Below are positions 7,992 through 17,130 of a DNA stretch of 64,000 bases, piece by piece. Numbering within the stretch: position 1 is the first letter of the stretch; each line of letters starts with the position of its first letter. Below the pieces are notes generated by a model. That model ran no database searches, had not been told where the DNA came from, and saw only the letters and a list, made by a program, of their open reading frames with translations. The stretch is from assembly GCF_017312485.1 (NCBI RefSeq), contig NZ_BMBA01000010.1, positions 85,103 to 149,102 of the forward strand, read 5' to 3'. This DNA is from Clostridium zeae. Its GTDB lineage: Bacteria; Bacillota; Clostridia; Clostridiales; Clostridiaceae. A program made the position numbers and the translations under genes.

Positions 7992-8088
7992 AGATATACC
8001 ACTTCATACTTAAACTTATGTTTTAAAATTCTCCTCTCAGAACCAAGCAGAATTTTAAAAATAGTTTTCAACTTGAAGTGGTACATCT
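7992..8088. repeat. 97-bp palindromic intergenic element, copy A
   Basis: The ends AGATATACCACTTCA and TTGAAGTGGTACATCT are inverted, and the middle TTTTAAAATTCT / AGAATTTTAAAA forms a second stem, so the whole element folds as one long hairpin. It fills the space between two convergent genes. The reverse complement aligns end to end with copies at 25655-25751 and 47126-47222, all 97 bp long. Confidence 0.8.
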
Positions 8089-8098
8089 TTAAAGCTAG

Positions 8099-9664
8099 TT
8101 AAAATATATTTGGATCTGGTTTGTTAGGTCCATAACCTTGGTAATTCAATCTTTTAAACGCAGGTCCTTCAACATTTCCACCATCGTAATTAAATCTTGA
8201 ACCGTGACATGGGCAATCCCAAGTCTTCTCAGCTTCATTCCATTGAAGTTCACAACCTATATGTGTACATGTTGTATCAACTACATGAAGTACTCCATTT
8301 TCGTCTCTATATGCTCCCATCTTTTGACCATCTATTTCTATAACTTCTGCTTCACCATTCTTAATATCTATATCATGTGGAACTGGTGAAAGTTTACCTT
8401 TTATAAGATTTTTAGCTACATCTAAGTTGTCTGAAACCAGATTAGGAACGGAACTTATATCAAACCTTGATGGATTATACACTGAAGCCCATTGATTTTC
8501 ACCTTTTGTAATTAAGTCTGCCAAAATCATAGCTGAAACAGTACCGTTAGTCATGCCCCATTTACCAAAACCAGTAGCTACCATAACATTTGAAGTATTT
8601 GAATTTATATATCCGACATATGGAACACTATCTATGGTTACGCAGTCTTGTGTTGACCATCTATATAAAATACTTTCCAAATTAAAGTTTTCTTTTGCAA
8701 ACTTTCCTAAGTTCTCATAATGAATATTGGTTTTTGTCTCACTTCCAGTTTTATGATGCTCTCCACCTATTAATATGAGCTCACCATCTTCAAACTTTTG
8801 GGAGCGAAGAGATCTTGCTGGATTTTCTGCATTTATAAACATACCATCTGGGAATGGATCTCTAGCTTTAACCCCTATTATATATGATTTTTCCGCGTGC
8901 ATCCTTGCAAAATATAACCCTAATCCATCATAACAAGGAAAATGTGAGGCTACTATAACCTTCCATGCAGTAATCTTTTTGCCTTCCTCTGTTTTTACTA
9001 CACATTTTTCATTATCATCAATATCAACTACCTTTGTATTCTCAAATATATTGCTTCCGTCTCCAGGTATATCACCAGCTAATGCAAGAAGGTATTTTAA
9101 TGGGTGGAATTGTGCTTGATCATCAAATCTTATTGCAGCCTTTATACTAAAAGGCAAAGGCGCTGAGTCAAGATATGTTGCTTTTATTCCTAGCTTAGAA
9201 GCCACTCTTACTTCATTTTGAATTTTTTCTATATACTCATCTGATTGAGTGTATATGTAAGCAGGCTTCCACTGAAAATCACAATCAATATTTTTCTCTT
9301 TGGTTAAATTATAGATAAATTGAATTGCTGATTCATTGGCTTCTGCGTACTTTCTTGCTTTTTCTTCTCCAAAATTATTAGTAAGCTTATTATAAATCAA
9401 ATCGTGCTGAGAAGTTATCTTTGCAGTTGTATGTCCCGTAGTGCCATGTGCAATGCTATTAGCTTCTAATACAGCAACTTTAAATCCTTGTTTTTTTAAA
9501 AGAAATGCTGAGGTTATTCCAACAATACCTCCTCCTATTATTGCTACATCTACGGTTATATCATCTTCTAATTTAGGATAATTAGTTTTATTTGTTGACG
9601 CAATCCAATATGGTTCATGATTACTTGAAAATACATCAAATCCGTTTCCATTTATATTCTCCAT
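8099..9664 (-). CDS. FAD-dependent oxidoreductase with C-terminal Rieske [2Fe-2S] domain
   Basis: A 521-residue fusion. The N-terminal DAO-type flavoprotein domain shows a dinucleotide fold (GGGIVGITSAFLLKKQG, about residues 43-59) and a glycine-rich FAD end (VMVATGFGKWGMTNG). The last ~90 residues are a Rieske domain with both ligand motifs: CTHIGC and CPCHGS. Such fusions (Bacillus YhfW-like) are soluble oxidoreductases whose substrates are mostly unknown. AGGAGG lies 6 bases before the ATG. No partner redox genes are adjacent. Confidence 0.92.
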   Translation of the reverse strand: MENINGNGFDVFSSNHEPYWIASTNKTNYPKLEDDITVDVAIIGGGIVGITSAFLLKKQGFKVAVLEANSIAHGTTGHTTAKITSQHDLIYNKLTNNFGEEKARKYAEANESAIQFIYNLTKEKNIDCDFQWKPAYIYTQSDEYIEKIQNEVRVASKLGIKATYLDSAPLPFSIKAAIRFDDQAQFHPLKYLLALAGDIPGDGSNIFENTKVVDIDDNEKCVVKTEEGKKITAWKVIVASHFPCYDGLGLYFARMHAEKSYIIGVKARDPFPDGMFINAENPARSLRSQKFEDGELILIGGEHHKTGSETKTNIHYENLGKFAKENFNLESILYRWSTQDCVTIDSVPYVGYINSNTSNVMVATGFGKWGMTNGTVSAMILADLITKGENQWASVYNPSRFDISSVPNLVSDNLDVAKNLIKGKLSPVPHDIDIKNGEAEVIEIDGQKMGAYRDENGVLHVVDTTCTHIGCELQWNEAEKTWDCPCHGSRFNYDGGNVEGPAFKRLNYQGYGPNKPDPNIF

Positions 9665-9831
9665 TTACGGCCTCCTGAAAATATCTTTTCTAAGGTATAT
9701 TGTTTTAATTAACAATTATTATTTTCTACCTTAGATGAAATATTATGTACTTAATCTCAAATTTTTCTAAAATATAGCAGTTGCTTTGAAGGCTTTGATA
9801 AAACAAATAACTATTTAAAATTATAAAAGAT

Positions 9832-9870
9832 AACACCTCCTACAGCAGCTATCCCTCTGTAGAAGGTGTT
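9832..9870 (-). terminator. Terminator after the GT39 gene
   Basis: AACACCTTCTACAG / CTGTAGGAGGTGTT hairpin followed by a T-rich tail on the minus strand, 26 bp past the stop codon. Confidence 0.8.
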
Positions 9871-9895
9871 TTATTTATTTCCCAGTAAATATACT

Positions 9896-12226
9896 TTATT
9901 TTGATGATACACTATCTGTATAAGCTTTTAAATCATATAATGCTCCTGAGTTTCCACCAAAACCTCTACCATTTTGTCTAAATTGATCATCTTGCTTAGA
10001 TGTACTATCAGTTGAAGTATTATTATCACCTGCAGCTTTAGTAGTTCCTGATGGGTCTGATATCGCTGCATCATCTGTAACATTTCCTTGAGTAGAATCA
10101 CTGTATTCACTTGAGGAAACTAACTTACCATTTTGCTGCACCCAATTCATTATCTCGCTGCTTGATGAATTTCCTCCACCCATTCCTCCAGCCATAACGT
10201 ATCTTACTTCACCTTTAGCAACTAATTGTTTAAATTGATCTAAAGTTATTGATTTATCATTTCCAAGGAATCCTCCTATGGCCATTACAGGTTCTCCAGT
10301 GCTTATTATTATATCTGATGCTGAGTTAGCATTTGATACAACAAGTAAGTACTTTTGATTAGCAGTCTTATTTTTTTCTAGGAAACTAATTAATGCTGAG
10401 TCTTTACTATTTCCCATGTTTCCGCCCATTTGGCCTTCACCTGTTGAACTTCCTGATAAAAGTTCTAAGCCTGCTGCTGGGAATGAGTTATTTAAAGGAT
10501 AAACTAAAGCTGCAGCTGATCCTGCAAAAGGAGTTACCATAAGTCCAGCTACTGCTAAACTTACTATTATCTTTTTAATTTTAAGTATTTTACTATGTCT
10601 TTCATTGTTTAATTCATGTTCTAATTCTTTCTTTCCAATATTCATAAGGTTTAATATTAAAAGAATTATGGATGAACCTAAACATAATATTATTACTATT
10701 GCTGCTAATATTTTTATAATATTTGATGTGTCAACAAAGTAATATAGCATTAACATTTGAACTAACCCATTAGCTAATAAGGCAACTGGTAAGAACCATG
10801 ATTTCCATCCACCTTCTTTATAAAGTTGCCACATAGTTGTTATTCCAATTCCAGCTAAAGCTGCAGTTGGTGGTGCTAACATTGTTAAGTAGTATGAATG
10901 GAATGTACCTGTATTAAAACTAAAATACACGAATACCGGTAAGAACCACATTCCCCATAAAACTAAAGCTTGTTTTTTATTATTATCCAAACGGAATCTT
11001 AGCTTTTCTTTAATTGCTGCTGCTATAAATCCAAATATAGCTAGTGGTATAAACCAAACTATTTGGTCTGAAAGTATATTCTTTGAAAATAATCTTGTAA
11101 TACTAGATGGTGTTTGAGCTCCAAAGCTACCTGCAAGTCCTGAACTTCCTCCACCCATTTGACCACCGCCGCCTTGCATGTTACCTCCTGGACCAAATCC
11201 TCTATCTCCGCTTGGTGGTGCGAATTGACCATTACCACTCGGTGGTGTTTGACCATTTCCTCCAGGTGCCATTTGGTCATTTCCATCTTGTGTATTACTG
11301 CCTGTATTGTTTGATGTATTTGAATTTTGATTATTTTGCGTTGTGTTTGAAGTAGAGCCAGTTCCATCTTGCTGTCTTGAAGGACGTTGACCATTTCTGC
11401 CAGGCGCTCCACCACCATTACCATTATTATTGCTGCTTAAGCTAATTCTTTCTAGCCCATTATGGCCTACTATAAGTTCCATAACTGTGTTATTTGTACT
11501 ACTATCAACATATGGCCTGCTGCTTGCTGGTACTAAATCAACAATAAATGCCCATGATAAGGAAACCGCCATTAATATGAAAGTACTTATTATTAAATTT
11601 AGTAATCTCTTCTTAATTGTAGTTGCTGTTGAAAGAAGATATGTTATATATAAAGCAGGTGCTATCATATATGCTTGTAGCATCTTTACATTAAAACCTA
11701 TACCTACTAGAACCATGCTTAGTATAAGATACTTAAGCTTACCATTCTCTGCTGCTACTGTTAATGCCCAGCATGCTAGTAAAAGTACCATAACTAGTGT
11801 ATTATCAACTGAATTATTTCTGCTTACTGCTACAAAAACCGGTGTTATTGCTAAAGCTAATGCTGATATAAGACCAGCAATGCTTCCAAAAGATCTCTTA
11901 ACCAAATGATATATTGTTACTACAGCTATTACCCCTGCTAAGGCTTGAGGAAGTATTATACTCCATCCACTAAAGCCAAAAATCTTAGCTGAAATAGCTT
12001 GAAGCCAAAATCCTAGAGGTGGCTTATCTATACTTATAAATCCTGCTGGATCAAAAGATACAAAGAAGAAATTTTTAAAACTCATAGTCATACTTTTCGC
12101 AGCTGCAGCATAATAAGCATTAGCCGTTCCTTCAATCCCTAAATTACCAAAGTTAAGTACTGCCGATAATATTGTAATTAAAACTAAAGCAATATTTTGT
12201 TTAGTAGCTTTTATTTTTTTCATCAT
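9896..12226 (-). CDS. GT39/ArnT-type membrane glycosyltransferase (YkcB-like)
   Basis: A 776-residue polytopic membrane protein of the dolichyl-phosphate-mannose mannosyltransferase superfamily. It probably transfers a sugar from a polyprenyl-phosphate donor outside the membrane. The first periplasmic loop holds the acidic/proline region (SFDPAGFISIDKPPLGFWLQ, near residues 58-77) typical of YkcB-like members. At least ten helices follow. Two long low-complexity insertions rich in Gly, Asn, Gln and Ser lie near residues 265-365 and near the C-terminus, probably extracellular linkers. GGGAGG precedes ATGATG. In Bacillus the partner is a GT2 that makes the lipid-linked sugar; here only a stub of it remains upstream (12289-12420). 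Confidence 0.9.
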   Translation of the reverse strand: MMKKIKATKQNIALVLITILSAVLNFGNLGIEGTANAYYAAAAKSMTMSFKNFFFVSFDPAGFISIDKPPLGFWLQAISAKIFGFSGWSIILPQALAGVIAVVTIYHLVKRSFGSIAGLISALALAITPVFVAVSRNNSVDNTLVMVLLLACWALTVAAENGKLKYLILSMVLVGIGFNVKMLQAYMIAPALYITYLLSTATTIKKRLLNLIISTFILMAVSLSWAFIVDLVPASSRPYVDSSTNNTVMELIVGHNGLERISLSSNNNGNGGGAPGRNGQRPSRQQDGTGSTSNTTQNNQNSNTSNNTGSNTQDGNDQMAPGGNGQTPPSGNGQFAPPSGDRGFGPGGNMQGGGGQMGGGSSGLAGSFGAQTPSSITRLFSKNILSDQIVWFIPLAIFGFIAAAIKEKLRFRLDNNKKQALVLWGMWFLPVFVYFSFNTGTFHSYYLTMLAPPTAALAGIGITTMWQLYKEGGWKSWFLPVALLANGLVQMLMLYYFVDTSNIIKILAAIVIILCLGSSIILLILNLMNIGKKELEHELNNERHSKILKIKKIIVSLAVAGLMVTPFAGSAAALVYPLNNSFPAAGLELLSGSSTGEGQMGGNMGNSKDSALISFLEKNKTANQKYLLVVSNANSASDIIISTGEPVMAIGGFLGNDKSITLDQFKQLVAKGEVRYVMAGGMGGGNSSSSEIMNWVQQNGKLVSSSEYSDSTQGNVTDDAAISDPSGTTKAAGDNNTSTDSTSKQDDQFRQNGRGFGGNSGALYDLKAYTDSVSSK

Positions 12227-12288
12227 TAATCCTCCCTTAATTAACTAGTGCATCTTGTGGGCACTTTTATAATCTATTGTGCTTTCAA

Positions 12289-12420
12289 CTATATAAATAT
12301 GATTTCATAATTTTCTTCTGTTTTATCCATTACTATTTTTAATCTTCTGTAGCTTTCACCAATAACCAATTCTTCATTGTACAAAGGTACTATAACAGAA
12401 TAAATAATTTCATTAGTCAT
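12289..12420 (-). pseudogene. Truncated GT2 family glycosyltransferase (YkcC/GtrB-like) remnant
   Basis: A 43-codon frame with an excellent ribosome binding site (GGGGGGATTAAG) reads MTNEIIYSVIVPLYNEELV, the N-terminal signature of GT2 polyprenyl-phosphate sugar transferases. It continues to NYEIIFI, where the conserved VDDGS should follow, but a TAG stop ends it. Full-length members have roughly 230-340 residues. Only about 60 bp separate it from the GT39 gene, so most of the gene has been deleted. Translation of the stub may still occur and may couple to the next gene. Confidence 0.75.
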
Positions 12421-12512
12421 CTTAATCCCCCCTACAGTCCATAAGATTTCTTACTTTCCTTTTCTATATTTAGAATTATAAATTCGAATAATCTAACTAA
12501 TATCAAAACAAA

Positions 12513-12542
12513 ATGTGAAGTTTGTGTGATTAGGCTTCACAT
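12513..12542. terminator. Hairpin in the gap before the GT2 stub
   Basis: ATGTGAAG / CTTCACAT stem followed by CTTTTT on the plus strand and TTTTG on the minus strand. It may back up the terminator at 12583-12619. Confidence 0.5.
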
Positions 12543-12582
12543 CTTTTTAACTTATATAAGTATAAAATCATACATAATAAAA

Positions 12583-12619
12583 ACTGCTCTAAAACAACAT
12601 AACATTGTCCTAGAGCAGT
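12583..12619 (-). terminator. Terminator after the polysaccharide deacetylase gene
   Basis: ACTGCTCTA / TAGAGCAGT stem with a short inner ACA / TGT pair, followed by TTTTTATT on the minus strand. Confidence 0.75.
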
Positions 12620-12652
12620 GCCTATTTATTTAAATTAGTTCATCATAATTAT

Positions 12653-12687
12653 AGATGAACCTCTTCATACTTAAATTTATGCTATTT
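12653..12687. repeat. Partial copy of the 97-bp palindromic element
   Basis: AGATGAACCTCTTCATACTT, continuing into TAAATTTATG, matches the left third of copy A (7992). The remaining two thirds are absent. Confidence 0.55.
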
Positions 12688-12715
12688 ATCAATTATCTTC
12701 TCCAGTATAAAAAAC

Positions 12716-13693
12716 TTACTTTAATGTCCTAAACTCATATCCTTTACTTTTCAAATCACCAATTATATATGGAAGAGCTTCTGCAGTACTCTGCTTACCG
12801 TACGTGTCATGCATTAGTAAAACAACCTTTTCCTGACCTACAAAGGTTTGATGATATCTTTTCATAAGCTGATCTTTAGTTTTAGGTCCACCTTCGGCGT
12901 CTCCTATTAATGCATTCCAATCTATATATTTATAATTTTTATCTTCAAGCTTCTTATCTATTTCTGATACTGCCTTCCAAGACATATGTCCACCAGGAAA
13001 TCTTATTACTCTAGAAGCAAAACTTTCACCTAATACACCTTTTAGTATATTATTATTTTGTTCTACTTCAGCCATAAAGCTATTTACATCAACTATCCCA
13101 TGGGGATAGAGCTTTGAGTAATTATGCGAATAAGTATGATTTGCTATAGCATGTCCTTGCTTATATGTCTCTAAAAGTATATTTTTTGCTTCAGCAGTTT
13201 CCTCTAATTGCTTTCCTACTATAAAAAATGTAGCCTTTACATTATTCTCTTTTAAGATATTTAGAATTTTTGGTGTAACAGTGGTAGAAGGTCCATCATC
13301 AAAGGTTAAAAATGCAATCTTTTTATTATCTTCTATTCTAATATTCTTTGTTAGAAAATCCTGTATCTTTCCAGAATCAAAACTATTTGAATCTTCATCT
13401 ACAGAATTAATTATTTCTCCATTATTTTCTTTTTTTATATTGCTATTTTTTGAATTCATATCCGAAGCATCATCATTACTGGAAGACTCATAAACTAAAT
13501 TAACTAAGTTTTCATTTTTATTTTTTTGTTTTATTTCGATGGATGCTTGTACTATTTTTGTTTTTTCTAAATCACTTTGTGTATACCTATTAGTAATAAT
13601 TATAGATGAGATCAAAATTAGAACACAAAAAAATACAGCTCTAATTCTGCAAATTAAACTTCTCTTTTTATTGTATCCTTTCTTCTTCTTCAA
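12716..13693 (-). CDS. Membrane-anchored polysaccharide deacetylase (NodB domain)
   Basis: A 325-residue protein with a basic N-terminus and one membrane anchor (about residues 17-36), a Ser/Asn-rich spacer, then a NodB deacetylase domain from about residue 124. All five catalytic motifs are visible: TFDDGPS, HTYSH, RFPGG, the W/D segment IDWNALIGDAEGG, and LLMHDTYGK. It probably removes acetyl groups from peptidoglycan or another N-acetylglucosamine polymer at the cell surface. The start is TTG at 13693: GGAGG lies 8 bases before it and no in-frame ATG fits. A terminator follows, so it is monocistronic. Confidence 0.93.
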   Translation of the reverse strand: MKKKKGYNKKRSLICRIRAVFFCVLILISSIIITNRYTQSDLEKTKIVQASIEIKQKNKNENLVNLVYESSSNDDASDMNSKNSNIKKENNGEIINSVDEDSNSFDSGKIQDFLTKNIRIEDNKKIAFLTFDDGPSTTVTPKILNILKENNVKATFFIVGKQLEETAEAKNILLETYKQGHAIANHTYSHNYSKLYPHGIVDVNSFMAEVEQNNNILKGVLGESFASRVIRFPGGHMSWKAVSEIDKKLEDKNYKYIDWNALIGDAEGGPKTKDQLMKRYHQTFVGQEKVVLLMHDTYGKQSTAEALPYIIGDLKSKGYEFRTLK

Positions 13694-13725
13694 TCTTCAA
13701 TCCTCCAGCATATAAATAATTACAT

Positions 13726-13802
13726 AGATATCCACTTCATACCTAAACTTATATTTTCTTATATAAAAATATGAGCAATTTTTATAGTTTATTCATCTCT
13801 TA
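13726..13802. repeat. Degenerate copy of the 97-bp palindromic element
   Basis: AGATATCCACTTCATACCTA is close to the left end of copy A, and AATTTTTATAGTTT followed by TTCATCTCTT resembles its right part with an internal deletion. The rest of the 13694-14190 gap is AT-rich and holds the GH16 promoter; a stray AAAGGAGGG at about 14074 has no substantial frame behind it. Confidence 0.5.
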
Positions 13803-14190
13803 TTGTTAAAACTAATAAGCACACGATCATAGTGAAGTTATGTGAGCAACATATACCTAATTATTTTTTAATAATTTTAACTTAACCTATGGATTTATTA
13901 ACACATTATGGTATAATAAGTTTATAAAATTCAAAATATTCAAACACATTCTATTTCTATTCTAAATATACGTAACAATATATCTAATATTAATTACTCC
14001 TCATATAAAGTATTTTGTACTTTATCAAATCAATCTAACTTATCTTTTATACTTTTCTCAAGATCTTAGCAGAAAGGAGGGAATTTAGCCTTTACTAATG
14101 CCTTATAAATAATGGGCACTCTACAAACTAATCATTCTATCGCTTTTTTTACCAAATCTAATAAAAAAATTAAAATTTAGGGGGATTACT

Positions 14191-14988
14191 ATGTCTAAAA
14201 TAGGAAAATTTCTTGCTATACCTGCTATACTTGCACTTACCGCATCATTCATGCCTTATGCCAATACAACAACAGCTAAAGCTGCTACTGCTTCAACCTT
14301 AGTTTGGAGTGATGAATTTAATGGAACTTCTATCAACACCTCAAACTGGACCTTTGACACAGGTGCAGGCGGTTGGGGAAACAATGAACTTCAATATTAT
14401 ACAAACAGATCTGAAAACGCTAGAGTGTCAAACGGAAACCTTGTCATAGAAGCTAGAAAAGAAAACTATGGTGGCGCAGCTTACACTTCAGCTAGATTAA
14501 AAACTCAAGGTCTTAAGAACTGGACTTATGGAAGAATGGAAGCTAGAATAAAGCTACCTCAAGGACAAGGTCTATGGCCTGCATTTTGGATGCTTGGACA
14601 GAATATAACTCAATCTGGTGTTGGCTGGCCTAAATGTGGAGAGATCGATATTATGGAACACATAAATCTTGAAAGTGTTATCCATGGTACTATTCACTGG
14701 GATAACAATGGTCATGCATACTATGGAAACCCTTCAGGTAATATTGATGTAACTCAATACCATACTTATGCAATCCAATGGGATACTAATTCTATAAAAT
14801 GGTACGTTGATGGTGTTCAATTCAACGAAGCAAATATAGCTAATAATATAAATGGTACTGATGAATTCCATAAACCATTCTTTATCATATTAAACTTAGC
14901 CGTTGGCGGAGACTGGCCAGGAAGCCCTAATTCATCAACTGCTTTCCCTGCACAAATGCTTGTTGACTACGTTAGAGTATATCAATAA
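14191..14988 (+). CDS. Secreted GH16 endo-beta-1,3-glucanase (laminarinase/lichenase type)
   Basis: A 265-residue secreted enzyme cleaving beta-1,3 or mixed beta-1,3-1,4 glucans. A signal peptide (about residues 1-32) ends near TTTAKAA. The GH16 catalytic motif is E151-I-D153-I-M-E156 (GEIDIMEHI), with E151 as nucleophile and E156 as acid/base. The extra residue in E-x-D-x-x-E is the laminarinase form, unlike the E-x-D-x-E of strict lichenases. Substrate-binding tryptophans (GLWPAFWML) and a typical VDYVRVYQ end are present. There is no carbohydrate-binding module or dockerin. GGGGG lies 7 bases before the ATG. It points to use of plant, algal or fungal glucans. Confidence 0.94.
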   Translation: MSKIGKFLAIPAILALTASFMPYANTTTAKAATASTLVWSDEFNGTSINTSNWTFDTGAGGWGNNELQYYTNRSENARVSNGNLVIEARKENYGGAAYTSARLKTQGLKNWTYGRMEARIKLPQGQGLWPAFWMLGQNITQSGVGWPKCGEIDIMEHINLESVIHGTIHWDNNGHAYYGNPSGNIDVTQYHTYAIQWDTNSIKWYVDGVQFNEANIANNINGTDEFHKPFFIILNLAVGGDWPGSPNSSTAFPAQMLVDYVRVYQ

Positions 14989-15012
14989 CATTTAACTAAA
15001 TAATAAAGCAAA

Positions 15013-15060
15013 AAGTACCTAGAAGGTAGCCTATCTCTTAAGCTTACCATTCTAGGTACT
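15013..15060. terminator. Bidirectional terminator between GH16 and CDF genes
   Basis: AGTACCTAGAAGGTA / TACCATTCTAGGTACT long stem between convergent genes. Confidence 0.75.
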
Positions 15061-15068
15061 ATTTATTA

Positions 15069-16250
15069 CTAATAAAATTCTCTATCGAAATTAATTATAC
15101 TTTTATATGCTGGATATAAGTTTTTTATAGAACTTTCTATCTTTCCCTTAACTTCCTTTTCCTTATCTTCACTAAAATAAGGCTTATCCAACACAACATC
15201 AAATATAAGCGTTTTTTCTTCACAATCACCAACAACTCTAAAATCATGCATAGATAAGACACCATCTATTTTACTTATACGTTCAAAAACCTTGTTCTTT
15301 AGCTTTATGACTTCTGGGCTATCTATTTTCACTGGATCCATGTGTATTGAAAGATATACATTCATTTTATGTCCTATCTCTTTTTCAACCTTATCTATAA
15401 CATCGTGAATCTCCATTATAGGCACATCATGTGGAACCTCTGCATGTAGAGAAGCTATGTACCTGCCTGGACCATAATTATGAATAACCAAATCATGTAC
15501 TCCTGTGATTGGCTCATAACTTACTACACTGTTTATTAGATCATCGACAAATTCTTTTTCTGGTGCTGATCCTATTATTGTATTAAGCATTTCTTTTCCA
15601 AGCTCAAAACCTGAATGAAGAATAAATAATGATACTATCACCCCTACATATCCATCTATAGGGAAAGATGTAAACCTAGTTATTAGTAATGACAATGTAA
15701 CCATTGATAAAACTAAAATATCAGTAAAAGATTCTAAAGCTGAAGCCTTTAAAGCCGATGAATTAATCTTGTTACCTATATAGTTAGTAAATCTATTAAG
15801 AAAAATCTGTAGTGGCAAAGCGAATGCCATACAAACAAAACTTACTAAATTAAAAGGCACTTCCACTGGATGAAGTATACGTAAAACTGAGCTTCTTATA
15901 AACTCAACCCCAACTACAAGTATTGCAGCTGCAAATAAAAGTGCTGTAAGGTATTCTATTCTTCCATATCCAAAAGGATGTTTATCGTCTGCAGGACGAT
16001 TTGATAACTTAAAACTAACTATGGTAATAAGTGAAGATAATGCATCAGTTAAGTTATGAAAAGCGTCAGCAGTAATAGCTATACTATTAAGGAACAGACC
16101 AATAACAAGTTCTAAAATAAGAATTGAAGAATTAATTATAATACCGACTTTTCCTCCAAGTGAACCATAGGATTGTCTGACTTTTTGGGAATTGACATTC
16201 TCATAGTCCTTTACAAATCTCTTGATCAAAAAATCAAAGATAAATTTCAT
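15069..16250 (-). CDS. Cation diffusion facilitator family metal exporter
   Basis: A 393-residue CDF transporter. The membrane half (six helices) carries the helix-2 metal site in ADAFHNLTDALSS and the HPFGYGRIEYL loop typical of the family. The soluble C-terminal half is about 190 residues, longer than in minimal members such as YiiP. It includes a second ferredoxin-like stretch after VYLSIHMDP. Likely substrates are Zn, Fe, Mn or Co; the sequence does not decide. GGGGGTGAG precedes the ATG. A MerR regulator lies downstream in the window's minus-strand neighbourhood, but nothing links the two directly. Confidence 0.9.
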   Translation of the reverse strand: MKFIFDFLIKRFVKDYENVNSQKVRQSYGSLGGKVGIIINSSILILELVIGLFLNSIAITADAFHNLTDALSSLITIVSFKLSNRPADDKHPFGYGRIEYLTALLFAAAILVVGVEFIRSSVLRILHPVEVPFNLVSFVCMAFALPLQIFLNRFTNYIGNKINSSALKASALESFTDILVLSMVTLSLLITRFTSFPIDGYVGVIVSLFILHSGFELGKEMLNTIIGSAPEKEFVDDLINSVVSYEPITGVHDLVIHNYGPGRYIASLHAEVPHDVPIMEIHDVIDKVEKEIGHKMNVYLSIHMDPVKIDSPEVIKLKNKVFERISKIDGVLSMHDFRVVGDCEEKTLIFDVVLDKPYFSEDKEKEVKGKIESSIKNLYPAYKSIINFDREFY

Positions 16251-16500
16251 TAATACTCACCCCCATTATTATTCTATTGTATATCTTTTGTTTCTTTACA
16301 TGTAAATTAATAAAAATACAATTACCTAAGCAAAACATACCTAAATATTATAGCATAAAAGTCCACACTTGTTTGGATATTACACTTATGATTATTAATA
16401 CAACTTCAACTATTAATCCAGATAAAAAATACTTCATAATATCCACCTTAAATAAAATATATTTACATTATATTACAAACATTTAATATAATCACTAACT

Positions 16501-16531
16501 AAAAATAGCTTAGATTCTCTATCCAAGCTAC
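16501..16531 (-). terminator. Terminator overlapping the end of the MerR gene
   Basis: TAGCTTGGAT / ATCTAAGCTA stem followed by TTTTTAG on the minus strand; the stem includes the stop codon. Confidence 0.7.
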
Positions 16532-16917
16532 TCTTCGATACTATTCTCTTCATGCTCATTCTTAATTAGCTGATCATAACGCTGTAATTTTATATTTACA
16601 ACTTCTAGCAAATCACTATATTTTTTTATTTCTGTCTCAATTATTTCTTTTTGCTCAATTATAATTTCACGCCGCTTTAACAATGTTCCCCTTCCTTGAA
16701 CAGTAAGTTCTACATAGTTTTTTATATATGAAATGGACATCCCAGTATCTCTCATACAGCCTATAAGCTTGATCCAAATTAAATCGTTATCTGAATAAAC
16801 TCTTCTTCCACTATAATTACGCTGTAAATATGGTATTAATCCTTCTTTTTCATAATACCTCAAGGTATATTGTGATATATTAAGTTTCTCTGATACCTCT
16901 TTTATGGAGTACCCCAT
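16528..16917 (-). CDS. MerR family transcriptional regulator
   Basis: A 129-residue regulator. The N-terminal winged helix shows YSIKEVSEKLNISQYTLRYY and EKEGLIPYLQRNYSGRRVY, the MerR signature. A dimerisation coiled coil follows (about residues 80-118). There is no cysteine pattern for metal sensing and no ligand domain, so it resembles the small MerR members that respond to redox or multidrug signals or control a nearby oxidoreductase. No operator with the usual 19-bp spacer was evident. The target gene is unknown. GGGGAGTTTATC precedes the ATG. Confidence 0.9.
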   Translation of the reverse strand: MGYSIKEVSEKLNISQYTLRYYEKEGLIPYLQRNYSGRRVYSDNDLIWIKLIGCMRDTGMSISYIKNYVELTVQGRGTLLKRREIIIEQKEIIETEIKKYSDLLEVVNIKLQRYDQLIKNEHEENSIEE

Positions 16918-17013
16918 GATAAACTCCCCTTTATATTTTGCTTTTTAATTATATGCTGTGATGTTTAACATTATATAAGGTACTATAATAAAAAAACAAT
17001 ATTACCAAATTAT

Positions 17014-17047
17014 AAAAGCTGCTTCTATTCCTTTAGATGCAGCTTTT
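17014..17047. terminator. Terminator after the acyltransferase gene
   Basis: AAAAGCTGC / GCAGCTTTT stem with T-rich tails on both sides; it lies downstream of the minus-strand acyltransferase. Confidence 0.65.
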
Positions 17048-17130
17048 TAAATATAGTCCTATAAAATTATAAGCTATTTAATATATATTTCTAACTAAAA
17101 TAATCTTATCTACTCTATTAATTCTTTATG

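Noticed and set aside
11059..11909. Alternate-frame ORFs inside the GT39 gene
   Set aside because: They arise from low-complexity, biased codons; none has a ribosome binding site or recognisable domain.
16277..16486. 69-residue frame in the gap after the CDF gene
   Set aside because: No ribosome binding site, composition like random AT-rich DNA, and no family resemblance.
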